DNA from: Thalassobius sp. I31.1
Lineage (GTDB): Bacteria > Pseudomonadota > Alphaproteobacteria > Rhodobacterales > Rhodobacteraceae
NCBI RefSeq assembly: GCF_003031585.1
Contig: NZ_PWAA01000011.1
Span: 248,001-312,000 of the forward strand
Direction of reading: 5' to 3'
Length of the DNA: 64,000 nucleotides
Shown: positions 55,505 through 64,000 of the stretch, piece by piece
How positions within the stretch are numbered: the first letter of the stretch is position 1
How the letters are laid out: the number at the start of each line of letters is the position of its first letter
Notes under the pieces: generated by a model
The model's input: the letters and a program-made list of their open reading frames with translations, nothing else
What the model was told of the DNA's origin: nothing
Database searches by the model: none
Program-made: the position numbers and the translations under genes

Positions 55505-56677
55505 TCAGCTGGCACGCGCCGTCAGGGTGTCTGCGGCGTATTTCTGTGCAAGATGGTCTGTAAGTCGGATATTCTCAAGGGTCATGGACGCATTGTGATC
55601 ACCAGATCGGGTAATGCGGGTCAAAACGTCTTCGACCATACCCGCCATATCCATAAATCCGCAGCGCCCGGCGATAAACGCATCAAGGGCCGCATCTTTT
55701 GCCGCTGTGAAAGCAGCGCCGGACAATCCACCGGTGTCCATCACCTCACGTGCAAGACGTAAAGCGGGATAGCGTGTGTCACAGGGCGCGCGGAATTCAA
55801 ACGTGCCGATACGGGCGAAATCAAGGCGTTCCACCGGTAGATGTTTCCGGTCGGGCCAGTGCAGCGCAAACCCGATGGCATGGCGCATATCCGCCGGCCC
55901 AACATGGGCCATCAGCCCGCCGTCATTATAGCCAATCATCGCATGGATCAGGCTTTGCGGGTGGATCAGCACTTCGATTTGCGCGGGGCTGAACTTGAAA
56001 AACTCTTTCGCCTCAATTATTTCCATCGCCTTGTTAAACATGGATGCACTATCAATTGTAATGCGCTGCCCCATATCCCAGTTCGGATGGCTGGAGGCCT
56101 GGGCCAGCGTGGCATGCCTCAGATCGTCCAGCGGCCAGTCGCGGAACGCCCCACCAGAGGCCGTGATAATCACCCGTTCCACCGCATCGCGCGGCTCACC
56201 TGTCAGGGCCTGGAAGATTGCCGAATGTTCACTGTCCACCGGCAGGATGGTCGCACCGTATTTCGCAGCCTCGGCCATGATCATTGGGCCGGCAGAAACC
56301 AAGCTTTCTTTATTCGCCAGCGCCAGAACACCGCCATGACGCAGCGCGCGCATCCCCGGTGCAAGCCCGGCAAGCCCAACAATCGCGCTCATACACCAAT
56401 CTGTCGGGCGATCTGCAGCCTCTAGCAAAGCCACCTCGCCCGCCGCGGCTTCAACGCCACTGCCCTTCAGTGCCGCACGCAGATCCGGCAAGAGATATTC
56501 AAAGGCTGTCACCGCGATTTCAGCCTTCAGGTCAATCGCATCCTGCGCCAGCTGCGCAATATTGCGCCCGCCGGACAAAGCGATCACATCATAAGCATCC
56601 TGATCACGTTTGATCAGATCCACCGTGCTTTGCCCGATGGAACCGGTCACGCCAAATATAGAAATGCGTCGTGTCAT
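55505..56677 (-). CDS. dxr: 1-deoxy-D-xylulose 5-phosphate reductoisomerase
   Basis: A 390-residue enzyme of the MEP isoprenoid pathway, NADPH-dependent. ISIFGVTGSIGQSTVDLIKRDQDAYDVIALSGGRN at the start; PVDSEHSAIFQAL with the metal ligands; VIITASGGAFRDWPLDDLRHATLAQASSHPNWDMGQRITIDSASMFNKAMEIIEAKEFF is the most conserved stretch. The C-terminus (NIRLTDHLAQKYAADTLTARAS) is complete. The 16 nt to rseP and 16 nt to cdsA make one transcription unit. Confidence 0.97.
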   Translation of the reverse strand: MTRRISIFGVTGSIGQSTVDLIKRDQDAYDVIALSGGRNIAQLAQDAIDLKAEIAVTAFEYLLPDLRAALKGSGVEAAAGEVALLEAADRPTDWCMSAIVGLAGLAPGMRALRHGGVLALANKESLVSAGPMIMAEAAKYGATILPVDSEHSAIFQALTGEPRDAVERVIITASGGAFRDWPLDDLRHATLAQASSHPNWDMGQRITIDSASMFNKAMEIIEAKEFFKFSPAQIEVLIHPQSLIHAMIGYNDGGLMAHVGPADMRHAIGFALHWPDRKHLPVERLDFARIGTFEFRAPCDTRYPALRLAREVMDTGGLSGAAFTAAKDAALDAFIAGRCGFMDMAGMVEDVLTRITRSGDHNASMTLENIRLTDHLAQKYAADTLTARAS

Positions 56678-56693
56678 GTGGTTCAGCCCCGGT

Positions 56694-57341
56694 TCAACCC
56701 TGGGTCAGCAAAATCTGAACGGCAACCACAAAACCAACACCAATCATCGCATCAAAACGGTCCAGCACACCACCATGTCCCGGGATCAGATCCGCGCTGT
56801 CTTTCGCACCGCAACGCCGTTTGATCGCACTTTCAATGATGTCCCCCATCTGCCCCGCAAAGGCCAGAAGCGCAGCCACCAGTGGAAAAAGGATCTCGCC
56901 AGTCTGAACCATGCCAATCACGCCAAACAGTGCGGCACCAATCCAGCCGGCAACCGTCCCTGACCAGGTTTTCTTCGGGCTGACACGGGGCCAGAACTTT
57001 GGACCGCCAATGATGCGCCCGGCAAAATACCCGGCAATATCAGAAACAACGACAATCCCCGCCAGGAAAAACACAGCCCCTGGCCCTGCCAGATTGCGTG
57101 TAATCGCGAAGGCCAGACAGCCTGCGATGATCATAAAACCATAGGCAAAGAGGATCATAATATCAATCGGGCTGCCCAGACGTTTGCGGATCATCATCCA
57201 CAGTTCCCGCAGGCCAATAACCGCAATCATCAGCATCAGAATGTCGAAAGGAATCCCTCCGACAATCGTGACGATAACCCCAACAGCCACCATAACCACC
57301 GCCGAGATTACGCGCGGTTTCAGGTCATCCCATTTGCTCAT
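56694..57341 (-). CDS. cdsA: Phosphatidate cytidylyltransferase
   Basis: A 215-residue inner-membrane enzyme producing CDP-diacylglycerol. Several hydrophobic helices and the CTP-transferase signature near the C-terminus: VSDIAGYFAGRIIGGPKFWPRVSPKKTWSGTVAGWIGAALFGV and GQMGDIIESAIKRRCGAKDSADLIPGHGGVLDRFDAMI, the latter the exact family pattern with acidic metal ligands. It is on the short side (usual 230-285) because the N-terminal helices are few, as in related genomes. It overlaps uppS by 4 nt. Confidence 0.95.
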   Translation of the reverse strand: MSKWDDLKPRVISAVVMVAVGVIVTIVGGIPFDILMLMIAVIGLRELWMMIRKRLGSPIDIMILFAYGFMIIAGCLAFAITRNLAGPGAVFFLAGIVVVSDIAGYFAGRIIGGPKFWPRVSPKKTWSGTVAGWIGAALFGVIGMVQTGEILFPLVAALLAFAGQMGDIIESAIKRRCGAKDSADLIPGHGGVLDRFDAMIGVGFVVAVQILLTQG

Positions 57342-58090
57342 TTTTTTACAGCTCCAAAGCGGCGGTCACGGCCGTTAAACCGGTCAAGTACCTCTGAAAA
57401 GATATCCCGGGTAAAATCCGGCCAGAGCGTGTCAATAAACTCATATTCTGCATAAGCCGACTGCCAAAGCAGAAAGTTCGAAATTCGTGCTTCGCCGGAC
57501 GTCCGGATAACAAGATCCGGATCAGGTAAAACCATTGTATCTAAATAACTTGAAAGCGTACCTTCATTCACGCCTTCCGCATCCAGCTTGCCATCCCGCA
57601 CATCCCGCGCAATATCCTTGATCGCGCGCGCTACCTCATCCCGGCCGCCATAGTTAATAGCAATCGTCAGGTTCACAGATGTATTGTCTTTCGTCAGTTC
57701 TTCCAGCTCGTCCATCAGGGTCTGCAGCTTTTTATCAAGCCGCACCCGGTCGCCAATGAAACGCACCCGCACGTTCTTTTCATTCAGTGCCTGGGTTTCT
57801 TTGGTGATGTAACGACGAAACAGCATCATCAGGCCTGCAACTTCGGCCTGGGTGCGTTTCCAGTTTTCCGTCGAGAAGGCAAAAATCGTCAGATATTTCA
57901 CGCCCAGATCAGGGCAGCTTTCAACGATTTCGCGAACGCGTTTCGCCCCGGCCCGATGCCCGAACAGGCGTGGTTTACCCTGTTGCGTGGCCCAACGGCC
58001 ATTTCCATCCATGATGATCGCCACATGATCTGCCCCACCAGGAACGGACTGCACAGCGCTTTCTTCTGCATTTTGCAAAACTTCAGGCAC
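57338..58090 (-). CDS. uppS: Undecaprenyl diphosphate synthase
   Basis: A 250-residue cis-prenyltransferase making the carrier for cell-wall and O-antigen units. HVAIIMDGNGRWATQQGKPRLFGHRAGAKRVREIVESCPDLGVKYLTIFAFSTENWKR is the catalytic N-terminal block (catalytic Asp in IMDGNGRW); RDEVARAIKDIARDV and TSGEARISNFLLWQSAYAEYEFIDTLWPDFT contain the second conserved region. A ~20-residue lead precedes. Overlaps cdsA at its 3' end. Confidence 0.97.
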   Translation of the reverse strand: MPEVLQNAEESAVQSVPGGADHVAIIMDGNGRWATQQGKPRLFGHRAGAKRVREIVESCPDLGVKYLTIFAFSTENWKRTQAEVAGLMMLFRRYITKETQALNEKNVRVRFIGDRVRLDKKLQTLMDELEELTKDNTSVNLTIAINYGGRDEVARAIKDIARDVRDGKLDAEGVNEGTLSSYLDTMVLPDPDLVIRTSGEARISNFLLWQSAYAEYEFIDTLWPDFTRDIFSEVLDRFNGRDRRFGAVKK

Positions 58091-58184
58091 TTCTGCCCCT
58101 TTTCAGATAAAATCCGTCCGGTCAGCAAAGCAAAAACCGGTTAACAAATCGCCAGGCGCACCAGAATGCGCCCGGCAAAACAGG

Positions 58185-58748
58185 TTAAACCTGCATGATT
58201 TCTTCCTGCTTGGTGGTCAGCGCAGTATCAATCGCAGCGATGGCCTTATCCGTCATGTCCTGAACTTCGTCAGACCAGATTTTATGTTCGTCTTCAGAAA
58301 GACCATCGTTTTTGGCTTTCTTCAGCGTTTCCATCCCGTCACGGCGAATGTTACGCACAGAAACCCGGGCGCTTTCGGCATATTGACCGGCCACTTTACC
58401 CAGCTCACGACGGCGTTCTTCGTTAAGTTCCGGGATCGGCAGCATGATGATTGTGCCGTTCAGCTGTGGGTTAATCCCAAGGCCACTTTCACGGATCGCC
58501 TTTTCAGCAGGACCGACCAGGGCTTTGTCCCAGACGTTCAGGGTCACCATACGTGGCTCCGGCACGTTCACAGTACCGATCTGGTTAACAGGTGTGCGCG
58601 AACCATAAGCGTCCACCATCACAGGTTCCAGCATAGACGCCGACGCGCGGCCTGTACGCAGGGATGCAAATTCAGTTTTCAGAGCGCCCATCGCACCATC
58701 CATACGGCGCTGAAGGTCATCTGTGTCGAGCATGAAATCGTCGGACAT
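58185..58748 (-). CDS. frr: Ribosome recycling factor
   Basis: A 187-residue tRNA-mimic that splits post-termination ribosomes with EF-G. Family blocks: [125 protein letters not shown]. The three-helix ends are complete. In pyrH-frr order with 72 bp between, as in most bacteria. Confidence 0.97.
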   Translation of the reverse strand: MSDDFMLDTDDLQRRMDGAMGALKTEFASLRTGRASASMLEPVMVDAYGSRTPVNQIGTVNVPEPRMVTLNVWDKALVGPAEKAIRESGLGINPQLNGTIIMLPIPELNEERRRELGKVAGQYAESARVSVRNIRRDGMETLKKAKNDGLSEDEHKIWSDEVQDMTDKAIAAIDTALTTKQEEIMQV

Positions 58749-58820
58749 ATCCAGTCTCTCTTTGTTCTTTGGCCCTTCCCGGTTGCCCGGGCCTGTTCGG
58801 GGTATCTCTAAGCTATAACC

Positions 58821-59567
58821 TTAAGTGTGCACCCGTGTATAGGTGCCTTCACCGGCCAGAATGCCACGGAAGCCGCCGGGTTCATCCAGTGAAAACACAA
58901 TAATCGGCAGATCATTGTCCCGTGCCAGCGCAATCGCAGAGGCGTCCATCACACCCAGATGCTTTTGCAGTACTTCATCATAGGTGATGTCATCATAACG
59001 CACCGCATCATCATGCTTTGCCGGGTCTTTGTCATATACACCGTCAACTTTGGTGCCTTTAAAGATCGCCTCGCAGCGCATTTCATTGGCCCGCAGAGTC
59101 GCGGCGGTGTCGGTGGTGAAGTAAGGGTTGCCTGTGCCGGCCGCAAAGATACAGACCCGTTTCTTTTCAAGGTGACGCACAGCGCGGCGGCGGATGTAAG
59201 GCTCGCAAACCTGATCCATCGGAATCGCCGAAATCACACGCGAATGAATGCCAAGGCTTTCCAGTGCCCCCTGCATCGCCAGCGCGTTCATCACAGTTGC
59301 CAGCATGCCCATATAGTCGGCAGTGGTGCGTTCCATCCCCTGGGCTGATCCCTGAAGGCCACGGAAGATATTGCCGCCACCTATCACCATGCAAACTTCG
59401 ACGCCCATGGCCTGTACTGTCTGCACTTCGCGCGCAATCCGTTCCACTGTCGGCGGATGCAGGCCAAAGCCCTGATCGCCCATCAGGGCCTCACCAGAGA
59501 TTTTCAACATAACCCGTTTAAACGTGGTTTTTCCTGGATTTTCCGCGTGATTTGCATCGCCTGGCAT
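58821..59567 (-). CDS. pyrH: Uridylate kinase
   Basis: A 248-residue hexameric UMP kinase of the amino-acid kinase family. [105 protein letters not shown] and [49 protein letters not shown] mark it. The start at 59567 ([12 protein letters not shown]) is preferred because the in-frame ATG 72 bp upstream adds unrelated sequence. It heads the long envelope and isoprenoid cluster. Confidence 0.96.
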   Translation of the reverse strand: MPGDANHAENPGKTTFKRVMLKISGEALMGDQGFGLHPPTVERIAREVQTVQAMGVEVCMVIGGGNIFRGLQGSAQGMERTTADYMGMLATVMNALAMQGALESLGIHSRVISAIPMDQVCEPYIRRRAVRHLEKKRVCIFAAGTGNPYFTTDTAATLRANEMRCEAIFKGTKVDGVYDKDPAKHDDAVRYDDITYDEVLQKHLGVMDASAIALARDNDLPIIVFSLDEPGGFRGILAGEGTYTRVHT

Positions 59568-59739
59568 GTGACGTCCCCTGATACTGACATTTTTATTCTG
59601 AAGCTGACCTAAAATGTCAGACCCGCGCCCTGGTGACAACCGGTGAAAGCGGCAGGCAGGCGTGATTTGCGCCTTTTTCTGCCTGGTCCGGGAAAACAGC
59701 GGATTTGACCTTGCATCAGTCAGCGCCTAAACCGCCCCT

Positions 59740-60624
59740 ATGAACGACCTGCCCTTTGATATTCCGGATGACATGCCCGTGCTGATTGCCGGCCCGACAG
59801 CTTCGGGTAAATCCGCGCTGGCGCTGGAAATTGTTGCGCGCGGTGGCGGCGTTATTGTGAATGCCGATGCGCTGCAGGTCTATTCCGGCTGGCGCATTCT
59901 GACGGCCCGCCCTTCACCAGAGGAAGAAGCACAGGCCCCGCATCACCTCTATGGCCACGTTTCCTATACGGACGACTATTCCGTCGGGGCCTGGCTGCGT
60001 GATGTCACGCCTTTTCTGGCACCCGTTCAGCCGCGTCCCGTAATCGTGGGCGGCACCGGGCTTTATTTCAGGGCACTTTGTGAAGGGCTGGCAGAAATTC
60101 CCGCCACTGCACCCGAAGTCAGGTCAGAAGCCGATGCCTGCCTCGCAACACATGGCCTTGAGGCGATGATCGCGGATCTTGATGTGGTCACGGCCGCACG
60201 CATTGATCTGATGAACCCGGCCCGCGTTCAACGCGCTTGGGAGGTTCAGCGTACCACGGGCCGTGGTATTGCTGCCTGGCAGGATGAAACACCCCCGCCT
60301 TTGTTACCCCCTTCCAGTGCCTTTCCGATCGTCATGAATACAGACGTGAACTGGCTCAACGCCCGGATTGAAAAACGCTTTGATCTGATGCTGGAAGGCG
60401 GTGCAATTGAAGAAGCCCGGGCGATGTTGCCTGACTGGGATCCTGCACGACTGTCGTCCAAAGCCATCGGCGCCCCCGAACTGATCGCATATCTGCAGGG
60501 CGACCTGACGTTAGACGCCGCCCGCGAGGCTGCCATCATATCGTCTCGTCAATATGCCAAACGCCAGCGCACCTGGTTTCGTAAACGTATGTCTGACTGG
60601 AACAGCTTCACGCTTCCACGCTGA
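59740..60624 (+). CDS. miaA: tRNA dimethylallyltransferase
   Basis: A 294-residue enzyme adding dimethylallyl to A37 of tRNAs reading U-starting codons. P-loop [50 protein letters not shown], followed by [50 protein letters not shown] and the insert end [18 protein letters not shown] that closes the core. Divergent from pyrH. It is not followed by hfq; the next gene is a transporter operon 400 bp away. Confidence 0.96.
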   Translation: MNDLPFDIPDDMPVLIAGPTASGKSALALEIVARGGGVIVNADALQVYSGWRILTARPSPEEEAQAPHHLYGHVSYTDDYSVGAWLRDVTPFLAPVQPRPVIVGGTGLYFRALCEGLAEIPATAPEVRSEADACLATHGLEAMIADLDVVTAARIDLMNPARVQRAWEVQRTTGRGIAAWQDETPPPLLPPSSAFPIVMNTDVNWLNARIEKRFDLMLEGGAIEEARAMLPDWDPARLSSKAIGAPELIAYLQGDLTLDAAREAAIISSRQYAKRQRTWFRKRMSDWNSFTLPR

Positions 60625-61024
60625 TTCTCTCAGCGATTCTGTCGTGGCTCAATGTACCTTATATAAACACCGCAACCCGGTGCTGATCCCGCTTAATGAC
60701 TAAGCATTTTCCTGAAATACAACCAGAAAGCGTTCTGACGCCATAACCTGAGTTATTTGCACCCGGGTGCTGAAAATTATGCACGCAAGTCGTTTTACAT
60801 CAAATGAAATGTCGCAAATAAACCCTTAAGTGCCGAAGGTAAACATTGACCCGGTGGATTTTCTGGTGCCGAATGGCGAGGTAATTATAGTCTGCTTGCT
60901 GCCGCATTCAAAAAGAGCCCCCGTATCAGGGCCCGTCGGATCTGTCACCAGTTCCGGCCGATCTGTTCAACATCAGATCATCGGCGAGGCAACTTAGAAT
61001 AAAACGTGTCACAGGGAGAAAACG
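60625..61024. other. Intergenic region before the ABC transporter operon
   Basis: Four hundred base pairs without a credible gene. It contains the perfect palindrome GCACCCGGGTGC at 60759-60770 and an imperfect hairpin around 60916-60940 (GAGCCCCCG...CAGGGCCCG). The AGGGAGAAAACG before the next ATG is a strong ribosome binding site. It probably holds the operon promoter; no known operator was recognised. Confidence 0.5.
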
Positions 61025-62695
61025 ATGACGCTTAAGACCACAACTTCAAATAAGGTGCATCCGGCAGCGGATATGTATGCGAAGGAATTTTCCGAGGGCA
61101 AACTCAGCCGCCGTGAATTCCTGACCCGCTCCACGGCGCTGGGCGTAAGCGCGACTGCGGCCTACGGCCTGATCGGCGCGGTTGCACCATCTGAAGCACT
61201 TGCGGATGGCCACATCAAACCTGGCGGCACATTGCGTGTTCAGATGGAAGTACGTGCGCCAAAAGATACACGGACTTCTGACTGGTCCGAAATCGGCAAC
61301 ATGACCCGCGGTACTCTGGAATATCTCATCGAATACAACAACGATGGTTCCTTCCGCGGCATGCTGCTGGAAAGCTGGGAAGCAAACGACGACGCAACCG
61401 TTTACACCCTGAAAGTCCGTGAGGGCGTGAAATGGTCTGATGGTTCTGACTTCACTGCAGACGATGTTGTGAACAACATCCAGCGCTGGTGTGACAAAAC
61501 TGTTGATGCGAACTCGATGGCGGGCCGTCTTGCGACCCTCGTGGATGCTGACACTGGTAAGATGATTGAAGGCGCGGCCGTTGCAACCGACAGTCACACC
61601 GTTGTCGTCACCATGCCACAGCCGGATATTTCCATCATTCCAGGCCTGTCTGACTACCCTGCTGCGGTTGTGCACAAAGACTACAACCCGGAAGCTTCTG
61701 TTCAGGATCTTGTTGGCACCGGTCCATATAAGATCACAGAGCTGGAAGTTGGCGTAAAAGGCAAGCTTGAGCGCAACGACATGGAATGGTGGGGCACCGC
61801 TGTTTATGGTGGTCCATACCTCGATGCGATTGAATATGTCGACTATGGTACAGATCCTGCGGCCTATCTTTCTGCGCTGGAAGGCGGAGAAGTTGACATG
61901 CTGCACCGGACCGAAGGTGAGTTCATCGAGATCCTTGACGATCTGGGCTTCCCGAAATCCGAAGTTACCACAGCGGCGACCGTTGTTGTACGTCCGAACC
62001 AGGTTGCTGAAGTTGATGGCAAGCGTCCTTACGAAGACGTGCGCGTGCGTAAGGCCATCCAGATGGCTGTTGATAACGCTGTCTGCCTTGAACTTGGCCT
62101 GTCGTCCAAAGGTTCCCTTGCGGAAAACCACCACGTATCCCCGGTTCACCCGGAATATGCGGAACTGCCTCCACAGCCGTTTGATCCTGCCGCTGCAAAA
62201 GCGCTTATGGAAGAAGCCGGCATGGGCGACTATGAGCACGAGCTGATTTCCATCGACGGTGGTTATCGTTCCGATACCTGTGATGCGGTTTCTGCGATGC
62301 TGAATGACGCAGGCATCCCATGTAAGCGTACCATTCTGCCTGGTTCTACCTTCTGGAATGACTGGACAAAGTACCCGTTCTCTCTGACCAACTGGAACCA
62401 CCGTCCGCTGGGCGTGCAGATCCACGCGCTGGCATATCGTTCCGGTGAAGCATGGAACGAATTTGGCTGGGCCAATGAAGAGTTCGATGCGCTTCTGGGC
62501 GAAGCTCTTTCCCTGGCAGATGCAGACCAGCGCCGCGAAGTTATGGCGAAAATGGAAGCTCTGATCCAGGAACAGGCCGTGACCATTCAGCCATACTGGC
62601 GCAGCCTCTACCGTCACACCGTTGAAGGTCTGCACGGCGTGGAACAGCACATCGGCTTTGAACACCACCACTACAAGTGGGGCTTCTCTGCCTGA
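61025..62695 (+). CDS. Peptide-type ABC transporter substrate-binding protein (Tat-exported)
   Basis: A 556-residue family-5 solute-binding protein. The N-terminus has a twin-arginine signal after a 26-residue lead: [24 protein letters not shown]...SEALADG. The mature protein shows the SBP_bac_5 pattern: [98 protein letters not shown] and the C-terminal [17 protein letters not shown]. Ligands of the family are oligopeptides, nickel, opines or sugars; none can be fixed here. First gene of an operon with two permeases. Confidence 0.93.
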   Translation: MTLKTTTSNKVHPAADMYAKEFSEGKLSRREFLTRSTALGVSATAAYGLIGAVAPSEALADGHIKPGGTLRVQMEVRAPKDTRTSDWSEIGNMTRGTLEYLIEYNNDGSFRGMLLESWEANDDATVYTLKVREGVKWSDGSDFTADDVVNNIQRWCDKTVDANSMAGRLATLVDADTGKMIEGAAVATDSHTVVVTMPQPDISIIPGLSDYPAAVVHKDYNPEASVQDLVGTGPYKITELEVGVKGKLERNDMEWWGTAVYGGPYLDAIEYVDYGTDPAAYLSALEGGEVDMLHRTEGEFIEILDDLGFPKSEVTTAATVVVRPNQVAEVDGKRPYEDVRVRKAIQMAVDNAVCLELGLSSKGSLAENHHVSPVHPEYAELPPQPFDPAAAKALMEEAGMGDYEHELISIDGGYRSDTCDAVSAMLNDAGIPCKRTILPGSTFWNDWTKYPFSLTNWNHRPLGVQIHALAYRSGEAWNEFGWANEEFDALLGEALSLADADQRREVMAKMEALIQEQAVTIQPYWRSLYRHTVEGLHGVEQHIGFEHHHYKWGFSA

Positions 62696-62718
62696 TCCAC
62701 GGATCATCTGAACAATGG

Positions 62719-62741
62719 CGGGGCTGCATCAGGCGGCCCCG
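62719..62741 (+). other. Intercistronic hairpin after the binding-protein gene
   Basis: Nine-base-pair stem CGGGGCTGC / GCGGCCCCG (one G-U pair), five-base loop, with no full U-run. Such hairpins usually lower expression of permease genes relative to the binding protein. Confidence 0.6.
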
Positions 62742-62864
62742 TTCGCCCCGGCAGTGAAAAACTGACCCATCCAGATCGCGCCAGGGCACGCTTAAGCCAG
62801 CGACAGACGCCGGAAAACGGCGCAGTAAATTCCCTGACGACAGTCAGCTGACAGCGGAGAAATC

Positions 62865-63908
62865 ATGGGACTCTTTATATTACGTCGCCTGGGGATTATG
62901 TTCCTCACGGCGCTTTGCCTGACATTTGTAGTGTTCTGGCTGACCAATCTTTATCCTAACCTTGAAAAGCTCGCCAAAAGTGAAGGCAACCAGCGTATGT
63001 CTGACGAAGAAGTCGTCAGCTGGCTGGCCGAACGCGGTTATGCGCAGCCTCTTTTTGTGAAATATGGCGAATGGATCGGGGTTGTACCCGGCTTCACCTT
63101 TACCGATGAAGAAGGCAATGTCAGCGGACGTTGCATTGTCGCTGGCGTCGCACCCGAAGATGCACCGACCTACTGCGGTATCCTTCAAAACGACTGGGGC
63201 CGTTCCACAGCACTTGATAATGAAGTGTCCTCTGTGATCAGCGACAAGCTTGGCCTGACAGGCTATCTGATGATGTGGGTGCTGATCGTAATGGTCCCCT
63301 CTGCCCTGATCATCGGTGTTCTGGCCGGTATGCGCGAAGGATCCCGCACAGACCGCTCTCTGTCGACGCTGTCGATCATCACCACCGCAACGCCGGAATA
63401 TGTATCCGGTGTTCTTCTGATCACGTTCTTCGCCTCTGGTGTCGGCTGGAAGATCTTCAAGGGCAGTGCCACCAAAGCGATGGAAGAGCCAAGCCTTGAA
63501 AACTTCACTCTGCCGGTGATCACCATTTCCCTTTATGGCATGGGCTATATTGCCAGGATGACACGCGCTTCTATGACCGAAGTCATGACCGCGCAATACA
63601 TCCGGACAGCGCGCCTGAAAGGCCTGTCTTTCCGCACAATCGTGATGAAACACGCCCTGCGCAACGCGCTGATTGCGCCATTCACCGTGATCATGCTGCA
63701 GATCCCATGGCTGCTGAACGGCGTTGTGATTGTTGAGACTTTGTTCAACTACAAAGGCTTTGGCTGGGCGCTTGTTCAGGCTGCCGGGAACAATGACATT
63801 GAATTGTTGCTTGGCGTTTCAGTTGTCTCTGTTGTGGTCGTGCTGCTGACGCAGCTGATCAGTGACATTGGCTATGTTTTCCTCAACCCGCGTATCCGCA
63901 TTTCATAA
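62865..63908 (+). CDS. ABC transporter permease, DppB-like
   Basis: A 347-residue inner-membrane permease. LRRLGIMFLTALCLTFVVFWLTN at the start, an enlarged periplasmic loop (~residues 30-125 with two Cys, SGRCIVAGVAPEDAPTYCGIL), then five hydrophobic helices and the EAA-type loop YIRTARLKGLSFRTIVMKHALRNALIAP that contacts the ATPases. It ends YVFLNPRIRIS as DppB-type proteins do. The longer loop may help to dock the binding protein; that is inference. A DppC-like gene follows 13 nt later. Confidence 0.93.
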   Translation: MGLFILRRLGIMFLTALCLTFVVFWLTNLYPNLEKLAKSEGNQRMSDEEVVSWLAERGYAQPLFVKYGEWIGVVPGFTFTDEEGNVSGRCIVAGVAPEDAPTYCGILQNDWGRSTALDNEVSSVISDKLGLTGYLMMWVLIVMVPSALIIGVLAGMREGSRTDRSLSTLSIITTATPEYVSGVLLITFFASGVGWKIFKGSATKAMEEPSLENFTLPVITISLYGMGYIARMTRASMTEVMTAQYIRTARLKGLSFRTIVMKHALRNALIAPFTVIMLQIPWLLNGVVIVETLFNYKGFGWALVQAAGNNDIELLLGVSVVSVVVVLLTQLISDIGYVFLNPRIRIS

Positions 63909-63921
63909 GGAGGTCTGAACG

Positions 63922-64000
63922 ATGGAAGAACTTTCCTGGGGTGGCGTAATCACCCGTATCATCATGCAACTGACCCCCGTATGGATTGCGCTTATCGCAA
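63922..64000 (+). CDS. ABC transporter permease, DppC-like, N-terminal fragment
   Basis: Only the first 26 codons are in the window (MEELSWGGVITRIIMQLTP then VWIALIA). AAGGAGGT lies 8 nt before the ATG, close to the ideal ribosome binding site. Hydrophobic start and operon position 13 nt after the DppB-like gene suggest the partner permease; the rest, and the ATPases, lie outside. Confidence 0.7.
   Translation, partial: MEELSWGGVITRIIMQLTPVWIALIA

Noticed and set aside
61046-62707. A 553-codon frame antisense to the solute-binding-protein gene
   Set aside because: The plus strand encodes a recognised family with signal peptide; the antisense frame is a by-product of codon bias. The same applies to long antisense frames across arginase-gyrA (30235-31986) and the M32 peptidase (5928-7328).

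Overview
The window looks like a chromosomal segment of an alphaproteobacterium, most likely a member of the Rhodobacterales (Roseobacter-type). The evidence is a CckA hybrid kinase, CtrA and its antagonist SciP; SOS boxes of the alphaproteobacterial form GTTC-N7-GTTC; a eukaryotic-type NADP isocitrate dehydrogenase; and an envelope gene order (pyrH-frr-uppS-cdsA-dxr-rseP-bamA-skp-fabZ-lpxA-lpxI-lpxB) typical of the class. Coding density is high and most genes are conserved housekeeping genes. No rRNA, tRNA, CRISPR array, transposase or integrase was recognised.

Layout. 1-9.4 kb: end of a polyphosphate kinase 2, a TetR regulator, rplM-rpsI, a Tat-exported sulfide:quinone-reductase-like flavoprotein with a small membrane partner, acyl-CoA enzymes, an M32 carboxypeptidase, heme A synthase and TrmJ. 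9.4-20.2 kb: small metabolic and regulatory genes (ThiE, Icd, YitT, a class II amidotransferase, Lrp-SMR, a LytTR membrane regulator, TypA, MOSC). 20.2-31.3 kb: alaS, recA with its SOS box, a sulfotransferase-like gene, cckA, rsmB, a YqaA-type membrane protein, dsbB, and an Lrp regulator divergent from arginase. 31.3-43.3 kb: gyrA, trmFO-gluQ, hisI, a NifU-like scaffold, an SOS-controlled tiny membrane protein, recG-ligA, ctrA, sciP. 43.4-47.6 kb: mnmA, whose last ~25 codons recur twice downstream, each copy paired with a different convergent accessory gene (HEPN-like, YaeQ, DUF1963). 47.7-59.6 kb: lipid A, outer-membrane assembly and isoprenoid genes on the minus strand. 59.7-64 kb: miaA and the start of a peptide-type ABC transporter operon.

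Two places look least ordinary. First, between recG and the NifU-like gene, three SOS boxes lie within 81 bp in front of a 40-residue single-helix membrane protein with a strong ribosome binding site and its own terminator. This is the architecture of an SOS-induced membrane effector. Second, downstream of mnmA there is a stack of three modules, each made of an mnmA 3'-end sequence plus a convergent accessory gene, which suggests repeated insertion or recombination at one point. The window also brings together cckA, ctrA, sciP, recA, recG and ligA, so cell-cycle phosphorelay and DNA-damage genes sit within about 20 kb.
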